NCBI GenBank assembly: GCA_035236585.1
Contig: CP141139.1
Location: forward strand, 35,845,217 to 35,909,216
Reading direction: 5' to 3'
DNA from: Warburgia ugandensis
Lineage: Eukaryota; Streptophyta; Magnoliopsida; Canellales; Canellaceae
Length of the DNA stretch: 64,000 nt
Shown here: positions 25,201 to 37,149 of the stretch, piece after piece
Numbering within the stretch: the stretch's first letter is position 1
Layout of the letters: the number at the start of each line of letters is the position of its first letter
Made by a program: the position numbers and the translations under genes
The notes under the pieces: generated by a model
Told to the model about the DNA's origin: nothing
Database searches by the model: none
What the model saw: only the letters and a program-made list of their open reading frames with translations

Positions 25201-28090
25201 CTTAGCGAGATAAACTCTAAAAAGCTAGAGACTAGAGAGTTGTAGGGGAAGAGAGGATTTGGTGCAATGAATGGACTAGGGGGTCACCCCCTATGTAGGA
25301 CTATTAGTTCATGTACCTTATATAGAAATACCACTCTATATTTCTTGTAAAAAAGGTGATGTGGGACTAATAGTCCCTTTAACTTAAACAAATCCAACAA
25401 TCCTTCACTTGTTTTTTAAGTTAAAATAATTAAAAATAGCATTCCCCCACTTGTTTTAAGTTACAATAAACTCAATCAACAAGTAATCCCCTACTTGACT
25501 TTGAATTAGATAGAGTAAAACAAAACAAAAGAATCTTCTTTGGGAGAAGACAAATAGCTTGAGCAGGAAGACTTAAGGATTCATCTCTCACTAAGTTATG
25601 ATGGATTATTGGTGAAATAAATGCATGTTGGGATGTCTCTACAACAATAAGCCTAACCTTCTGTGTAGCTCCCACACATATTTCAATTTAGCAAAAAACA
25701 ATCTAAATGGTTATGCTTGAACTTGAGTGTAAAAAAAAGGTGATAAGAATTAAGCATAACTAAACAACATATATAGTAAAGATAGCAATAGAAGATTAGG
25801 CATTCAACGCAATTTGTGCATCAAAGAAAGTGAATAGAACTTGAACTTCCTCATAGTATATATAAATTTAGAAGTATAGGGGCAACTAGTGTAATGAGTC
25901 TTGGACTACTGTCTTGAAGAATGAAATGTAACTTGCACTTCTCTTAGAGTAAAGTGTAGTTAAACTAGCCGCTTTTACTAATGACTAGGCATTAATCTCA
26001 TAATTTTCCAAGTGCTCTAGAGGCTAACCTAAGTCTCATAAGAGGAGACCAACCCCTTAACTAGAATAGGTGTGTTTATCAATGTTGTGCCTATATACAC
26101 CACAATCCAAAATTGGTCGATCTATGGACTCATTAAGATATAAGTCATCCTTAATACTATATATCATGCTACACATATGGGTGGGATGAAATCTTATTCA
26201 TAAAATCATAACATATTAGTAGATCTCAATATCTTGTTTATCCCTTAGAACCTGGTTAATGACCCTAAGTATGATTGACACATACTAGTCAATTATATGT
26301 CTTTAAGCTTATTCCCCTTTATGTCTCATCCATCGACCCTCTTCATAAGCCTTTGGAAAGAGTTAGATAAACTATGCTTGGATTTCATATATTGAGTCAA
26401 AATGACTACTTGTTTAATTAGTTCTCTTACACTATCATGTTTCAAACAAAATTACCGAGGCTTACTGTTGTAGCTCCTTGTATGCCTTGGTAATAGTAGC
26501 ATTGTTGTAACAGTAAATATTAATAGCAAACATTAGTTTTAACTCAGGGTAAAAATTCAAGCAAAGACCAATTTTAAATTTTTTGGGTCTAAGTTCTAGA
26601 TTGTATCACTCCAACCTTTTAGAACAACTAGTTCTATTCCATAGTGCAAACCATAATACAGGGTCTTCTTGAAATGTTACATCACTTACCTTAATGCTTT
26701 CCAATGTGCTTCACTAGGATTACTTGTATACTAGATTAATTTACTAACTTCAAAGGTGATATTCGATCGAGTACATGTCATTGCATCGAGTACATGTCAT
26801 TGCATACATGAAGCTGACAAGTACACTAAAGCACTTCAATTGATCATTTGGATTTTCATCATTTTGTGATAACTTGACATTAGAATCAAATGGAGTATCC
26901 ACAGGTTTGCAGTCAAACAGATCAAATCGATGGAGTACTTTCTCAAAAATAACTAAAATGTGTCATAACTAGTCTAGTCTCCTTTCTAATGATCTTGATC
27001 TCCAGAATTACATCAGCTTCACTGAGATCATTCATATTAAAACTTGATGATAGAAATTGCTTTGTCTTAATAATACTTTGCAGATTCGCACCAAATATCA
27101 ACATGCCATCCACACAAAGGTAGATGATAATTCCTCGATCACCAGCAAACTTACTATATACACAAATATCACCAATGCTAGCTATGTAACTATTAGAGAT
27201 AAAAACTTTTTGGAAATTCTTTTTCCACTGTTTAAGTGCTTATTTGGGTTGTACAAAGTCTTAAGTAATTTACATAATTTGTGCTCTTGTTCTGCCATAT
27301 CATAACCTTCAGATTGTTGCATGTAAATTTTTTCATCCAAATCTCTATTAAGATAAGCTATTTTAACATCCATTTGATGTATCAATGGGTTGTATATAAC
27401 AACAATAGCAATAAACAATATGATAATAGAAATTCTAGCAATTGGAGCATAAGTATCAAAATAAGCAACTCTTTTATGTGGAAATCCCTTAGCCACTACT
27501 CTAGTTTTGTACTTATCAAGTGTATCATCAGCCCTCATCTTTTTCTGCAAGACCCATTTACAACTAATTGCTTTGCATCTTGATGGCAAATCATTTAACA
27601 CCCACGTGTTGTTAATATGGATTCAATGCATTTCATCATATGTGGCTTCCAAATCATTTAACACCCATGTGTTGTTAGTATGAATGGAATGCATTTCATT
27701 ATCTGTGTCTTCTTTCTAAAACACTGCATCATGTCTAGTCATTGCTTTAGTAAACGTGGTGAGATCATCTCCAATCATATAGATTTCAAACTCGAAACTA
27801 GAGTTCTTTTCTTTTCTTGCTCTTTTACTTATTCAAATTTGAATAACATAAATTTGTGAAGAATTCAACCTCTTAGTGAATGAGGGAATGTCTTCTGCTT
27901 CACTTCAACCATATTCTAGAGGAGCCTTGTATTAGATGAAGAAAATACTTTTGATTTATTTTGACCAATTTTAAAAGAAAATGAACTCTTGACAAAGTTG
28001 ATATTGACTGCTTATACAATAGCATGAGGATGAGGAGTTTTCAAACTTAGTAATCAATTGGCTTTGCTAACCATAAAGTGACCAACAAAT
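25201..28090 (-). mobile_element. Ty1/copia remnant, family C copy 1
   Basis: Minus-strand Copia fossil. The RT region at 27601-27182 carries CKWVLQKKMRADDTLDKY, VVAKGF, and HQMDVKIAYLNRDLDEKIYM, all typical of Copia RT. RNase H and linker remains run down to about 26350. Near 25400-25425 a polypurine-like tract precedes an LTR beginning TGTTGGATTTG (minus) at 25399. That LTR is cut at 25200 where the family B LTR starts. 5' parts upstream of about 28090 are missing. It is heavily decayed and shares sequence with 52046-55030. Confidence 0.8.
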
Positions 28091-28746
28091 ACGTAGTTTA
28101 AAAGTGGCCCATGAATATCACTTACCTCCATAATTTGTACTTATTTTATATTTTAAGCAAATTATCTATAGTAAAATTGACTTTAGGAGTCTTTCTTATC
28201 GTACTTGGGGAATGCTAAACTGTTCAAGCAGCACATTTGTTGGAACCTGGAGGAATTCTTTTATTGAGATGCTTAAAAACTACGCCTTTGAGAATACCAG
28301 CTAAATAGAGGCCCTGCCTTTGGATGATCTAATCCCTTTGTCTTGTTCAGCTGGCCTATTTAGGTTACTTTAGAAGATTCATGCACAACATGCTTCTCTA
28401 CTAGGCTACGAGTCCTTTTCCTTGAAAATTTTAATATCTAGAGAAGAGAAGCCGAACATGATGAATGGGTCAGATCATTCAAATGTGAGGCCTGAATAGG
28501 TGACATAAACAACATGAATCTCTTTCCTTGTTCTTAAAACATTTTCTTTGCTGTTGAGATTACGTTCACATGATCTGACTCGTTTATCTCATTACTCTAG
28601 CTGTAGATGTCTAATAGGTTAAGAAGCATATGAATTGGAAGACTCCAGCATTTAGACAGTTGTACGTGACAAAGGATGCTTTAGAAACTTTGATAAGCAA
28701 TGGTCTAAGTTCTCATCTAAGCCAGCAGATAAATTGTGCAATTATG

Positions 28747-28858
28747 CTATTGAATCGGAAGACTCTAATGTTTAGGTCGATGAACCAAGCAATTGGTTAT
28801 ATCTATTGAATCGGAAGACTCTAATGTTTAGGTCGATGAACCAAGCAATTGGTTATAT
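28747..28858. repeat. Perfect 56-bp tandem duplication
   Basis: 28747-28802 and 28803-28858 are identical 56-mers beginning CTATTGAATCGGAAGACTC. A diverged relative (ATTGGAAGACTCCAGCATTT) lies just upstream near 28635, so there may be an older third copy. Confidence 0.95.
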
Positions 28859-28920
28859 TATAATGACACATGATTGCATAGGCTATTGTAATTTTTAAAC
28901 TCTATTTAAAATACTAACTT

Positions 28921-28931
28921 AGAGAGAGAGA

Positions 28932-28999
<68 letters not shown>
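28921..28999. repeat. (GA)n microsatellite
   Basis: About 79 bp of AG repeat with one GGG interruption. Confidence 0.97.
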
Positions 29000-29002
<3 letters not shown>

Positions 29003-30224
29003 TTTTACCTATATTAGACGTCCACAGCTACTGTCACAAGATGAACGAGACAGATCATGCTTGAACAGGCCTCATATTGTAGTCGGTTTAGCAATCCTCA
29101 ACTTAATAGCCAAAGTTACACGGGCACAGCCCACAATTTCAATGACCAAACAGCTCATAAAAGATCTTCTCAATTTGATAATCCTCGCCACTAGTGTTCA
29201 GAGTTCAAATTGGGATTAAAGTGGCAGCAAAATTTTCAACCAAACAAATGATTAAGATCTCTAACAAAGAGAAGATTTTGGCTATCGCTCATCTAGTTGT
29301 GGCCCACAATATGCAGGGTTCTAACTACCTTAGCACCCAATAGCCATCAATCTACTGTAAGCCCAGCCACCATATTTCCCTTGGAATTGTATAACACATT
29401 ACATCATACAAAGTAACACTTTAATGTTTTTATTGTCCTTTTTCTGTTAGCTTCACCCACCTCTATTATAATCATAAATATCTGGTCCGGAATACAGCAG
29501 CAGTTTTGGTTGAAGTTGAAAGTGTCCGACTGATGATCTTCTCCTAGTTCTAGAAATTTCTGGGGCGGCCTAGACTTTTAATAGGTTGAGGAGGTAGCAG
29601 CATATTCTTCAAACTTGCTGTTCCTTGTAATAATGGAATAGTTTATGGACTTGCTGATAGCAAGAGTTTTATTGTTTATATTTGATCCGTGCATTTTATT
29701 TTGGTAGGAAATTGTTTATCTCTTGGGCGTATGCTTATCCTCCACTAATGACCGTGACCACGGTCATTTCATGGCTAATAGACCAGCATCGTTTGTCATG
29801 ACATCGGTGTCTCGTAGTACCATTTCCTTCATTCTTTGCTCCATCGCCTTGTCCATTTTCAGGATGGTGTAAGCTGGGATTGAAGTTGAACTAACAGCTA
29901 TTATCTCATGGCCAGTTTGTGTAATTATATATATTTTATATTAACAATTTTACCTCATATATACAAATTAAAACATTTCTACTAAAACGAAAGGAGCATT
30001 AAATCCATCCCAATATTAGAAAATTTTTAATTTTCAAAATGCCCTTGCATTTATACTTTCAGAAAATTTATACAAAGATATTCTTTCCCTAATATTTTAA
30101 TCAGCCTAACCTTAATATCAAATGAGGTCATAAATTTTGACCTTAGCCCTGACCCTAACACCAAATTTTCTGACCAAAACCAACTACATATTTATGGGTT
30201 AATTAGGGTCAATTCTCCATCTGT

Positions 30225-30386
30225 GCTAATTTCTAAACGTGCAAAAAGGGCACAGATGGAGAAGGGGCGGACCACAAGGGTCAATAGTACGCATCCTTGC
30301 CTTGCATTTTGCAAGTAGCTGTTTCCATGTCTTGAACCCCTAACCTCAAGGTCATACAACGACAACTCTACCGTACATTTTTTTTT
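30225..30386 (-). mobile_element. SINE, Au-SINE-like, tRNA-derived (copy 1)
   Basis: On the minus strand it reads ACGGTAGAGTTGTCGTTGTA, a box A-like start, then TGACCTTGAGGTTAGGGGTTCAAGAC (box B GGTTCAAGA), GGAAACAGCTACTTGCAAAA and GGTCCGCCCCTTCTCC. This order matches the Au SINE consensus (GCGCAACGGTAAAGTTGTTGCCATGTGACC...GGTTCGAGTC...CTTGCAAAA...CCCTTCCCC). A run of T at 30379-30391 is at its tRNA-like end. Confidence 0.85.
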
Positions 30387-31240
30387 TTTTGTGTACATGT
30401 TTAGGGTCTTCTTCTAACATCTAAACATGCACAAAAAAGAAAAAAAGAGAGAGGCAAAATTGGTCAAATAATTAAGATAGCATGAAGTACTTGAATGGCA
30501 CATTGAAAATGAGTCTCAACTTTCATAGAAGGCTTCCGGGAATAGTCTCACTTTGCACAAGACAGAGATATGGTTAAGCTCTACAAAAACTGCAACTTTT
30601 GGGTAAGGAACAGGAAGGGAACAGAAACCCTCTAGCAGCATCTACAGTTTGTCCTAAACCCAATTTGTAACATCGACACGATTCGATTTGCCAGACGATC
30701 CAAATCTACGTCCGTCTTCACAATGTGTGATCAATATCTTATGGTTTCCGTGATAGTTTAGGACACCAGAACTGGACCGAGACTTTTGTGGTCACCATGT
30801 CAAATTGACTAGCCGGCCTGGTGGAGGTTTATTTAATTAAAAGCAGAAATTGCAAAATGAAAAAGCTGGCTTTCTTGACTGCACTGGTCAATTCAGCTTT
30901 GATTCAATTCATTCAGTGAAGCCTACAGGATGAATCAACCCAAATCTTCTCACATGGTAAAACTACTTAATTAAGGATTTGGTCAATGAGTCTTGAGCTG
31001 ACCAATAGTTTTCTTTTTCTTTCTTTTTACCAAGGCTCCAATAACCTATAGTAATGTTGTTAATGGCCTTTTAATAGTTCATGAATGTTTGAACAAGTAA
31101 CATTAAGATTTTACCGTGGAAGAATGTGGTTATGGATACGTCATTCATTATTTTTTTAATACTTTTAGTCAATATTTCGTTGGGTTAGAAATCAAAACTG
31201 TCACTTCTATTTAATTTTTCATAGGCTCAAAACAAATGAA

Positions 31241-31408
31241 GGGAAGTCTCCGCGCAGCGGTAAAAGTTGTCATCGTGTGACCTTGAGGTCACGCCTTCTA
31301 GGTGTGAAAAACAGCCTCTTGCAAAATGCAAAGTAAGGCTACATACTTTAGGCTCTTGTTGTCTATCCCTTCCCTAAACCTCGCAAAGGTGAGACCTTCG
31401 TGCACTAA
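31241..31408 (+). mobile_element. SINE, Au-SINE-like (copy 2)
   Basis: Plus-strand copy with CGCAGCGGTAAAAGTTGTCA, GTGTGACCTTGAGGTCACG, AACAGCCTCTTGCAAAATGC, AAGGCTACATACTTTAGGC, CTATCCCTTCCCTAAACC and a terminal GAGACCTTCGTGCACTAA. This is the best-preserved copy in the window and covers the full consensus order. It would have been transcribed by RNA polymerase III from its internal boxes and mobilised by a LINE. Confidence 0.92.
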
Positions 31409-31409
31409 A

Positions 31410-33300
31410 TGATTATGATTGTCGAAATGCAATGATTTCTCGTTGAAAAACATAATTTTAATACACGGCATTACTCCTTAAAGCAGTCATTATGGTTAAC
31501 GACCTGAAGTGAGATTTTTTTAGCCTGATCTGATTGAAGAAATGATTAAGGTGTGACAGGAACGTGAATGAGTCCCCTTCGCTTTCAGTAATAAAATTAG
31601 GCAACTACAAATTCCGTGTTCAACCCTCCATTGCCTAACCCTGGACACTTCATTGATGTGTATCATCCTAGACCATCTGTGGTGCTGTCTATAAAACAAA
31701 TTTGAAAGCAAAGTCTGTTGTCTCAGTCTCTCGGAGTCCCCGATTAAACTCTTCTCTAATGAATTCTTATCGGCAAACTACATCAACAATGGCAAAGTAT
31801 CAGAACCGATCTTCGCTGCAAATCTCCAATATTTACGTGATAGAGTTGCAGTGAAGATTCAGCACGCCAAATGTTTGAAAATATTTCTAATGGAGAATTC
31901 TGTAACTGGTAGTCCCACTAAAAGTCACGTGGACTCCATAAACCCAAACATTGAATCCATCTCTCTTCCAGTGGAGGCATGGTGTCGACACATTGTTTAG
32001 TTCATGAGATGAACAATAAAAGGGGTTAAGATCCTTAAACATAAACAAAGCTGTTTGCCTTTGTATATTTATGGGGGCCAATTTCATCGCATTCAATTGA
32101 TCATGAGCATCTTCAGAATGCTAGATCTAGATTCCAGATCTTAACCTTTTCTTTTCTCGCACAGTGTGCTGTTTAACTAGTAAAACACTTGTTTTACACT
32201 TAATGAATAGCATCTGTGTACTTAGTCTTCTTTAATTTATATATAATTACAGATGTGCTGCCAACAATGTCTGGAACAATTGGCTGTAAAGAGCTCCCTG
32301 TTTCGCTGGGATACACTTGGCCAATTGTGAGTAAACACAAATTTTCTTTGGCCGGAAATTAGATTTAAGAGCATGAGCGAGTGAAAGTGTGCGAGTGATT
32401 TACTCTCCAATTCTTTATTTGCTTCAAATACTAATAATAAGAATAATAGGATGATGATATATACACCCCCCTTTTTTTTTACGTGGGACACCCTACTTTG
32501 TAGAAAGAGATAGAGACAAAGAAAGAGAAAGGGCGGGCCCAGATTGAGAAAGAGGCGCATATATCGTCACCCTAAGACTGTAATAATGATGATGATGATG
32601 ATGTGCTAACGGAATATCCAGGCAAGCTGCCTGTATGTTTCCTTTCTCTCAGCCCACGCTCAAAAGTGTGGAAGAAGTACACCGCCCCACCCCCCCCATA
32701 TAAGATTAGGAAACCATAAAAAATAAATGTAGTTGGATGATCCTAACCACTTGTTTTTAGGCCTTTGAAAGTTTTCCAAAAGCTTATCATTATAATTTCA
32801 GCTAAGAGAAATATAGCCTAAAACCATCTAATGGGCACGTACTTCTATGGTTTTGAGCATGGACTCCTACCACGACTCCATGACTGTGAGTAAGACGCTA
32901 AACTGACCACATTATTATTATATATAAGTAGAACGCTAGGCTGACCGCATCATAAGCTGTGTCTAAGACTCCGCAAAGACAACCTAGTCTTTGGATGAAC
33001 TGACCCATTCATCTAATTTCGCCTTGATTTGAGCGTCTAGTAGTTCAGAAGGCAAGTGGATTGAATGATTGTAACATCTGAAAAAAATGTGCTTTTGAGC
33101 ACATGAAACAGTCCATCACAAACTCTCTATAAACAACTGTCAAAATTCAATTCCAGAGACATGGTTTTTAGAATGCTAGAATAATTCATTCATAGTATTT
33201 CTATTTTATGAGATATAAACAGCCCTAAAAAATCAAACAACAGGTCAGATTACATGGGGCCTTTCATGCAAAAGCTGGTGTGTTCCTAGGTGACATACCT
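31410..33300. other. Spacer in gene island, nothing recognised
   Basis: AT-rich unique-looking sequence with a T-run at 32468-32479, a short (GAT)n at 32583-32603 and a C-run at 32685-32697. I found no exon pair, transposon domain or tRNA. Confidence 0.5.
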
Positions 33301-33319
33301 TGTAATGTGGTCCGTTTGT

Positions 33320-33485
33320 GCACAGAGCTCCTGTGTATGCAGGATTCGACGAGGGATGGACCACAGGAGTCAATAGTAGACAACTTTACCTTATATTTTG
33401 CAAGAGGTTATTTTTACGCCTTAAAACTCATGACTTCAAAGTCACACAATGACAACTCTACCATTATGCTAAAGCTTCCCTTTAG
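33320..33485 (-). mobile_element. SINE, Au-SINE-like (copy 3)
   Basis: Minus-strand copy with GGTAGAGTTGTCATTGTGTG, ACTTTGAAGTCATGAGTTTT, CCTCTTGCAAAATATAAGG, TTGACTCCTGTGGTCCATCC and CCTGCATACACAGGAGC. It is diverged but keeps the consensus order. Confidence 0.82.
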
Positions 33486-34319
33486 TAAGTATTATGACAC
33501 TCTAATTAAAGGACTTTGTAGGTAATGGAACGCCCATATTTTGCCTTCCACGAATATGGGCTTGCATAAGTTCAAGTGAGGCCTATGTCTTCAGTTATTC
33601 GACCCATTTATACCAGTTCAATGAGGCCTACTGCTTTACCGATCCGAGCTATTTTCCTCGTGAGGCATGATAATGTGCCCACACACGTTCAAGTGGCAAT
33701 GGAGGAAGCGTCCAGGTTTCGGGTCTTAAATGGAGAGTTGAAGATTAGAAGCAATTTCTATACATTCATCGATAAAGCCTCCAGAGAACCGAAAGATTTA
33801 GAATCATCTAGTATATCAACGGTCTTGATAATTGAACCTCCATTTCTGTGTACTCGAGTCTTGCTCGGGAAAGAAATAAATTGATGCCTCTGAGGCGACC
33901 CACTTTGCAACTAAGGTTCGTAAACCTTACGAACAAAAGGGGTGCCCTTATCAAAATACATAATTAAGGTATGAAAAAAAATCCGTGGTTTATAACGTTG
34001 TGATCGACCAATTGTCTTTTCTTCCTGCCAAGTGTCCGGACAGAAACCATGAAACTCTCACCATACTAGGATTCCATTGCTGGGCATGGACCCACTTAGT
34101 AGATTTCTGGGCCCTTCCCTTCTTTACCGACGGGACAATCGCGAGCATTTGTTATTAAGATTGAAAAAATAATGAAAACCACTGCTCAAAATCGTTCAAT
34201 TGGCATGACGGACGGCTTTGATCATTTGAACGGGAACGCCCACGAATGAATTCTGTGAGGCTGTGAATATTGCTTGCTATTTATATTTTTCAAACAAATC
34301 AACTTTTATTTGGAGAAGG

Positions 34320-34445
34320 GGAGTCTTAGTGTAATGGTAGAGTTGTTGTCGTGTGATCTTAAGATCATGGGTTTTAAGCGTAGAAATATCTTTTTGTCAA
34401 ATGTAAGGTAAGGCTAATCTTCGTGCATCTAGGCTGCCCTGTACC
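34320..34445 (+). mobile_element. SINE, Au-SINE-like (copy 4)
   Basis: GGGAGTCTTAGTGTAATGGT, GAGTTGTTGTCGTGTGATCT, AAGATCATGGGTTTTAAGCG, TCAAATGTAAGGTAAGGC and CCCTGTACCCTGAACCCTG follow the Au-SINE order with moderate divergence. Confidence 0.82.
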
Positions 34446-34704
34446 CTGAACCCTGTCAAGTTTGATTCGGACGCTTACTTTTTAGTAAAATTTACAAAAA
34501 AGGAAAGGAAAAGTTCCTTAAACCCCGACAAGAAAAGCCCAACGATGTGTCATCAGGGCCCACTTAGCGCGTACAAACCAAACCAATAAAATTGCTCGGT
34601 AGAAATTCGTTTTGTTGGTCACCGATGATATAGGGCCTGAAAACGAGTTGTGGAAAACGGACGCTTCCGTGAGAGTTCACCGGAGAGAATTATTTTCAAA
34701 GTTT

Positions 34705-34840
34705 AAGAAAGAGGTCTGCTCTAGAGGTTACGATTTTTAGAAGTGAAAATAACTTTTTGCAAAATATAAAATATGGCTGTATATTATGAGTTCTTTGTGG
34801 CCTATTTGTTCTTCGATACATGTAGGAGCTTCGTATGAGC
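34705..34840 (+). mobile_element. SINE, Au-SINE-like (copy 5, decayed)
   Basis: AGGTTACGATTTTTAGAAGTG, AAAATAACTTTTTGCAAAAT, ATGGCTGTATATTATGAG and TAGGAGCTTCGTATGAGC match the middle and 3' part of the Au-SINE consensus. The tRNA-like head is largely lost. Confidence 0.65.
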
Positions 34841-35469
34841 TATGCATAAAATTTTCGAGCACAAGGAAGGATTTTTCAGGGAAAAGGTTAGGGTGCAGCT
34901 CAAGAGGATTCTAACTCATTGAGCTCATGGAATTGTGGAGAGGGATTTGGATTGAGAACTGGTTGTCACCTAATGAGAGTTGACATGTCTACCGGCGGCC
35001 AAAACTTGTGGGAGGAAATAATAAAGTAATAGATTTTAGGCCAATGTCAAATAAGCTAAACCTTGACAGCTGGATTTTAGCTGCATCAATTGACGAAGGT
35101 CAAAAGTTGAGTTTATCTACCAATATCTCAAAACTAGAGTTTAATGGCTACGTCACAAAAAATTTGAAGTTTTTTATAATGATTTTTCCTTCGAAGATAT
35201 GAAAAAAATTTGTTTTGTGATGTAGTTTTTTAGACAAAAGGTTCAATAATTTATATGGTCGCCGCCCCTATTGAAAAGTGATATTTGACTTGGCTTTGGC
35301 TTTAACAGTTCGTAGGATTTAGGTGTGATCTCATCATAACTTGTATTATTTAAAAAGTAGTGAAAGATTAATGCAGTTTAGATTGACAAAATAACCTTTA
35401 ATCAAGCGCGATACAGACTGCTTGTAAGTTGAAGCGGTTTAAGGCCAAGTCAAATGTAAAGAGCAATTC

Positions 35470-35632
35470 TGATGCACGAACCTTCTGTCTATGTAGGATT
35501 TCGAAAAAAAACGAATCACAAGAGCTTATAATATGTAGTTTTGCTTTTTATTTTTGTAAAAGGCTGTTTTTATATCTTGAACCGAAGTTCACGCACGCAA
35601 TAACAACTTTTACCGTCGAAGGCTCCTTGGCC
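35470..35632 (-). mobile_element. SINE, Au-SINE-like (copy 6)
   Basis: On the minus strand: GACGGTAAAAGTTGTTATTG, GTGAACTTCGGTTCAAGAT (box B), AAAACAGCCTTTTACAAAAA and CTCTTGTGATTCGTTTTTTT. It ends about 300 bp upstream of the HIPP gene start codon, so it forms part of that gene's upstream region. Confidence 0.8.
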
Positions 35633-35815
35633 ACGCCAAATATCATTTCTCAAAATTTCTTGCCACTGGACAGTAAGTGACGTTGACTGAGAGAGTATTG
35701 CTAAATGAAGACGAACATGACTTACTTTTCCACCATTTAAATTTCATTCCTGCCTCCCTAACTCTCCCCATAATTCTTCATTTCTCGGTTTTTCCTTCTA
35801 GCGTTCATTCTCCTA

Positions 35816-35817
<2 letters not shown>

Positions 35818-35877
<60 letters not shown>
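35818..35877 (+). promoter_or_regulatory. Pyrimidine (CT)n tract in the HIPP39-like promoter or 5' UTR
   Basis: A CT repeat of about 52 bp ends about 60 bp upstream of the start codon. Plant core promoters often carry such Y-patches around the transcription start. No clear TATA box was seen at the expected spacing, so the exact start is unknown. Confidence 0.5.
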
Positions 35878-35878
<1 letters not shown>

Positions 35879-35935
35879 TGATTTATATTGCTTTTGTTCT
35901 GTTCAGAAGATCCGAGAGCAGAGAAAACGGTGTAA

Positions 35936-36950
35936 ATGAAGGTGAGATTTCTTCATCCTTCTCTTTTCTCTCTACGAATCTTATCCTGTCTCTGATGGAA
36001 ATTAGATGGATGGTTTTGATGTGTTTCTGTCGGTTCTGTTCTTGTTGTGGGGTTTTTGAGAATATGAATCTTGTGGGTCTCTGTTTAAACTTTCTATTTC
36101 TCAGGGTATGTTCTGAATTCTTCATGGCTGCTACTTTTGTTTGCGGTTTCTTGTTTCTCCTTCTCTTTTTGGGGCCTTGGAGGCATCATGATTCTGTTTC
36201 CTCTTTTTCCTTTTCCTTTTCCTTTGCTCTGTGGTTTTGGATGCATGACTTTGATCCAGAATCCCAAACAGGTTTGATTTATTTGGATTCATCTTCCCTT
36301 TCTGGGTTTCTGTTTATGGTTTCGTTAGATGGGAGATTAGTTCTGTTTATTCTCTTAACTCCATAATTTAAAAGCCTGATTCTTGTTGGGTTGCTTTTTC
36401 CTTTTGATGTAATGATCATTTGATGTTTGTTTCTGATTGGGTTTTTGCTGTCCACGTTCACTGCAGAAGGTGATTTTGAAGTTGGATTTACATGATGACA
36501 AAGCCAAGCAGAAGGCTTTGAAGGCCGTATCCAGCCTTTCAGGTATTTCTCTCAGAGAACTATTCCTTACCGGAAAATCTAGATAGAGATTGCTAAATTA
36601 CTCGCTGTTGCTTTCATCTCTCTAATTCTGTAGGGATCGATTCCATCGCCATGGATATGAAAGAGAAGAAATTGACTGTGACTGGAGACGTGGATCCTGT
36701 CGATGTGGTGAGTAAATTGAGGAAACTCTGGCATACAGAGATCGTCTCTGTGGGGCCAGCAAAAGAGCCTGAAAAGAAGAAGGAAGAGCCCAAGAAAGAA
36801 GAATCCAAGAAGGAAGAAGAGAAGAAGAAAGATCCGAATGAACATATAGCAGAACTTGTAAAGGCTTACAAGGCCTATAATCCCCATATGACTACACATT
36901 ACTATGTCCAGAGTGTAGAAGAGAATCCAAATGCTTGTGTTATATGTTAA
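35936..36950 (+). CDS. HIPP39: Heavy metal-associated isoprenylated plant protein (HIPP39-like), three exons
   Basis: Exons 35936-35941, 36467-36542 and 36634-36950, joined at GT-AG introns, encode 132 residues ending in TAA. Exon 1 supplies only Met-Lys. Residues 2-70 form a heavy-metal-associated (HMA, ferredoxin-like) fold: [19 protein letters not shown], then [20 protein letters not shown]. The metal-binding MxCxxC loop is replaced by LDLHDDKAK, so direct copper-type binding is doubtful. Residues about 75-95 are a Lys/Glu/Pro-rich linker. The C-terminal four residues CVIC form a CaaX box, predicted to be farnesylated and to attach the protein to membranes or the nucleus. Length and layout fit HIPP39-type proteins, which have been linked to metal homeostasis and stress signalling. 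All introns, frame and termini look intact. It is the only complete gene in the window. The gene number is from remembered similarity; the family is certain. Confidence 0.93.
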
Positions 36951-37117
36951 ACAAATTTAGAAAAGAAGAAGAAGAATCTATCTGTCATAGTATTGAGCTT
37001 TCACGACTATCCGATTTATTTGGACGGACCGAGTCGTTCGCAAGAACAGAGAAGCTACCATGTACAGTCTAGGCTGGATTGAAATTATGTTTCTGTTCTA
37101 GGGAAATGCATAGAGAG

Positions 37118-37123
37118 AATAAA
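37118..37123 (+). terminator. Polyadenylation signal AATAAA for the HIPP39-like gene
   Basis: Canonical AATAAA about 170 bp after the stop codon, a normal plant 3' UTR length. Cleavage would be expected within the next 10-35 bp. Confidence 0.65.
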
Positions 37124-37149
37124 TCTCTTTACTGGGAAAAATCCTTTTT

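Larger units (their letters stand above)
28090..30215. other. Gene-poor spacer, left edge of gene island
   Basis: No convincing exon. It holds a perfect tandem duplication (28747-28858) and a GA microsatellite (28921-28999). No mobile-element domain was seen. Short open frames have no recognisable similarity. Confidence 0.5.

Noticed and set aside
30192-30398. A 68-codon minus-strand frame
   Set aside because: It lies over the Au-SINE copy; the frame is the translated SINE.
33576-33884. A 102-codon frame in the gene island
   Set aside because: No recognisable domain, no splice partners and no conserved motif; it partly overlaps repeat-like sequence. Treated as chance.
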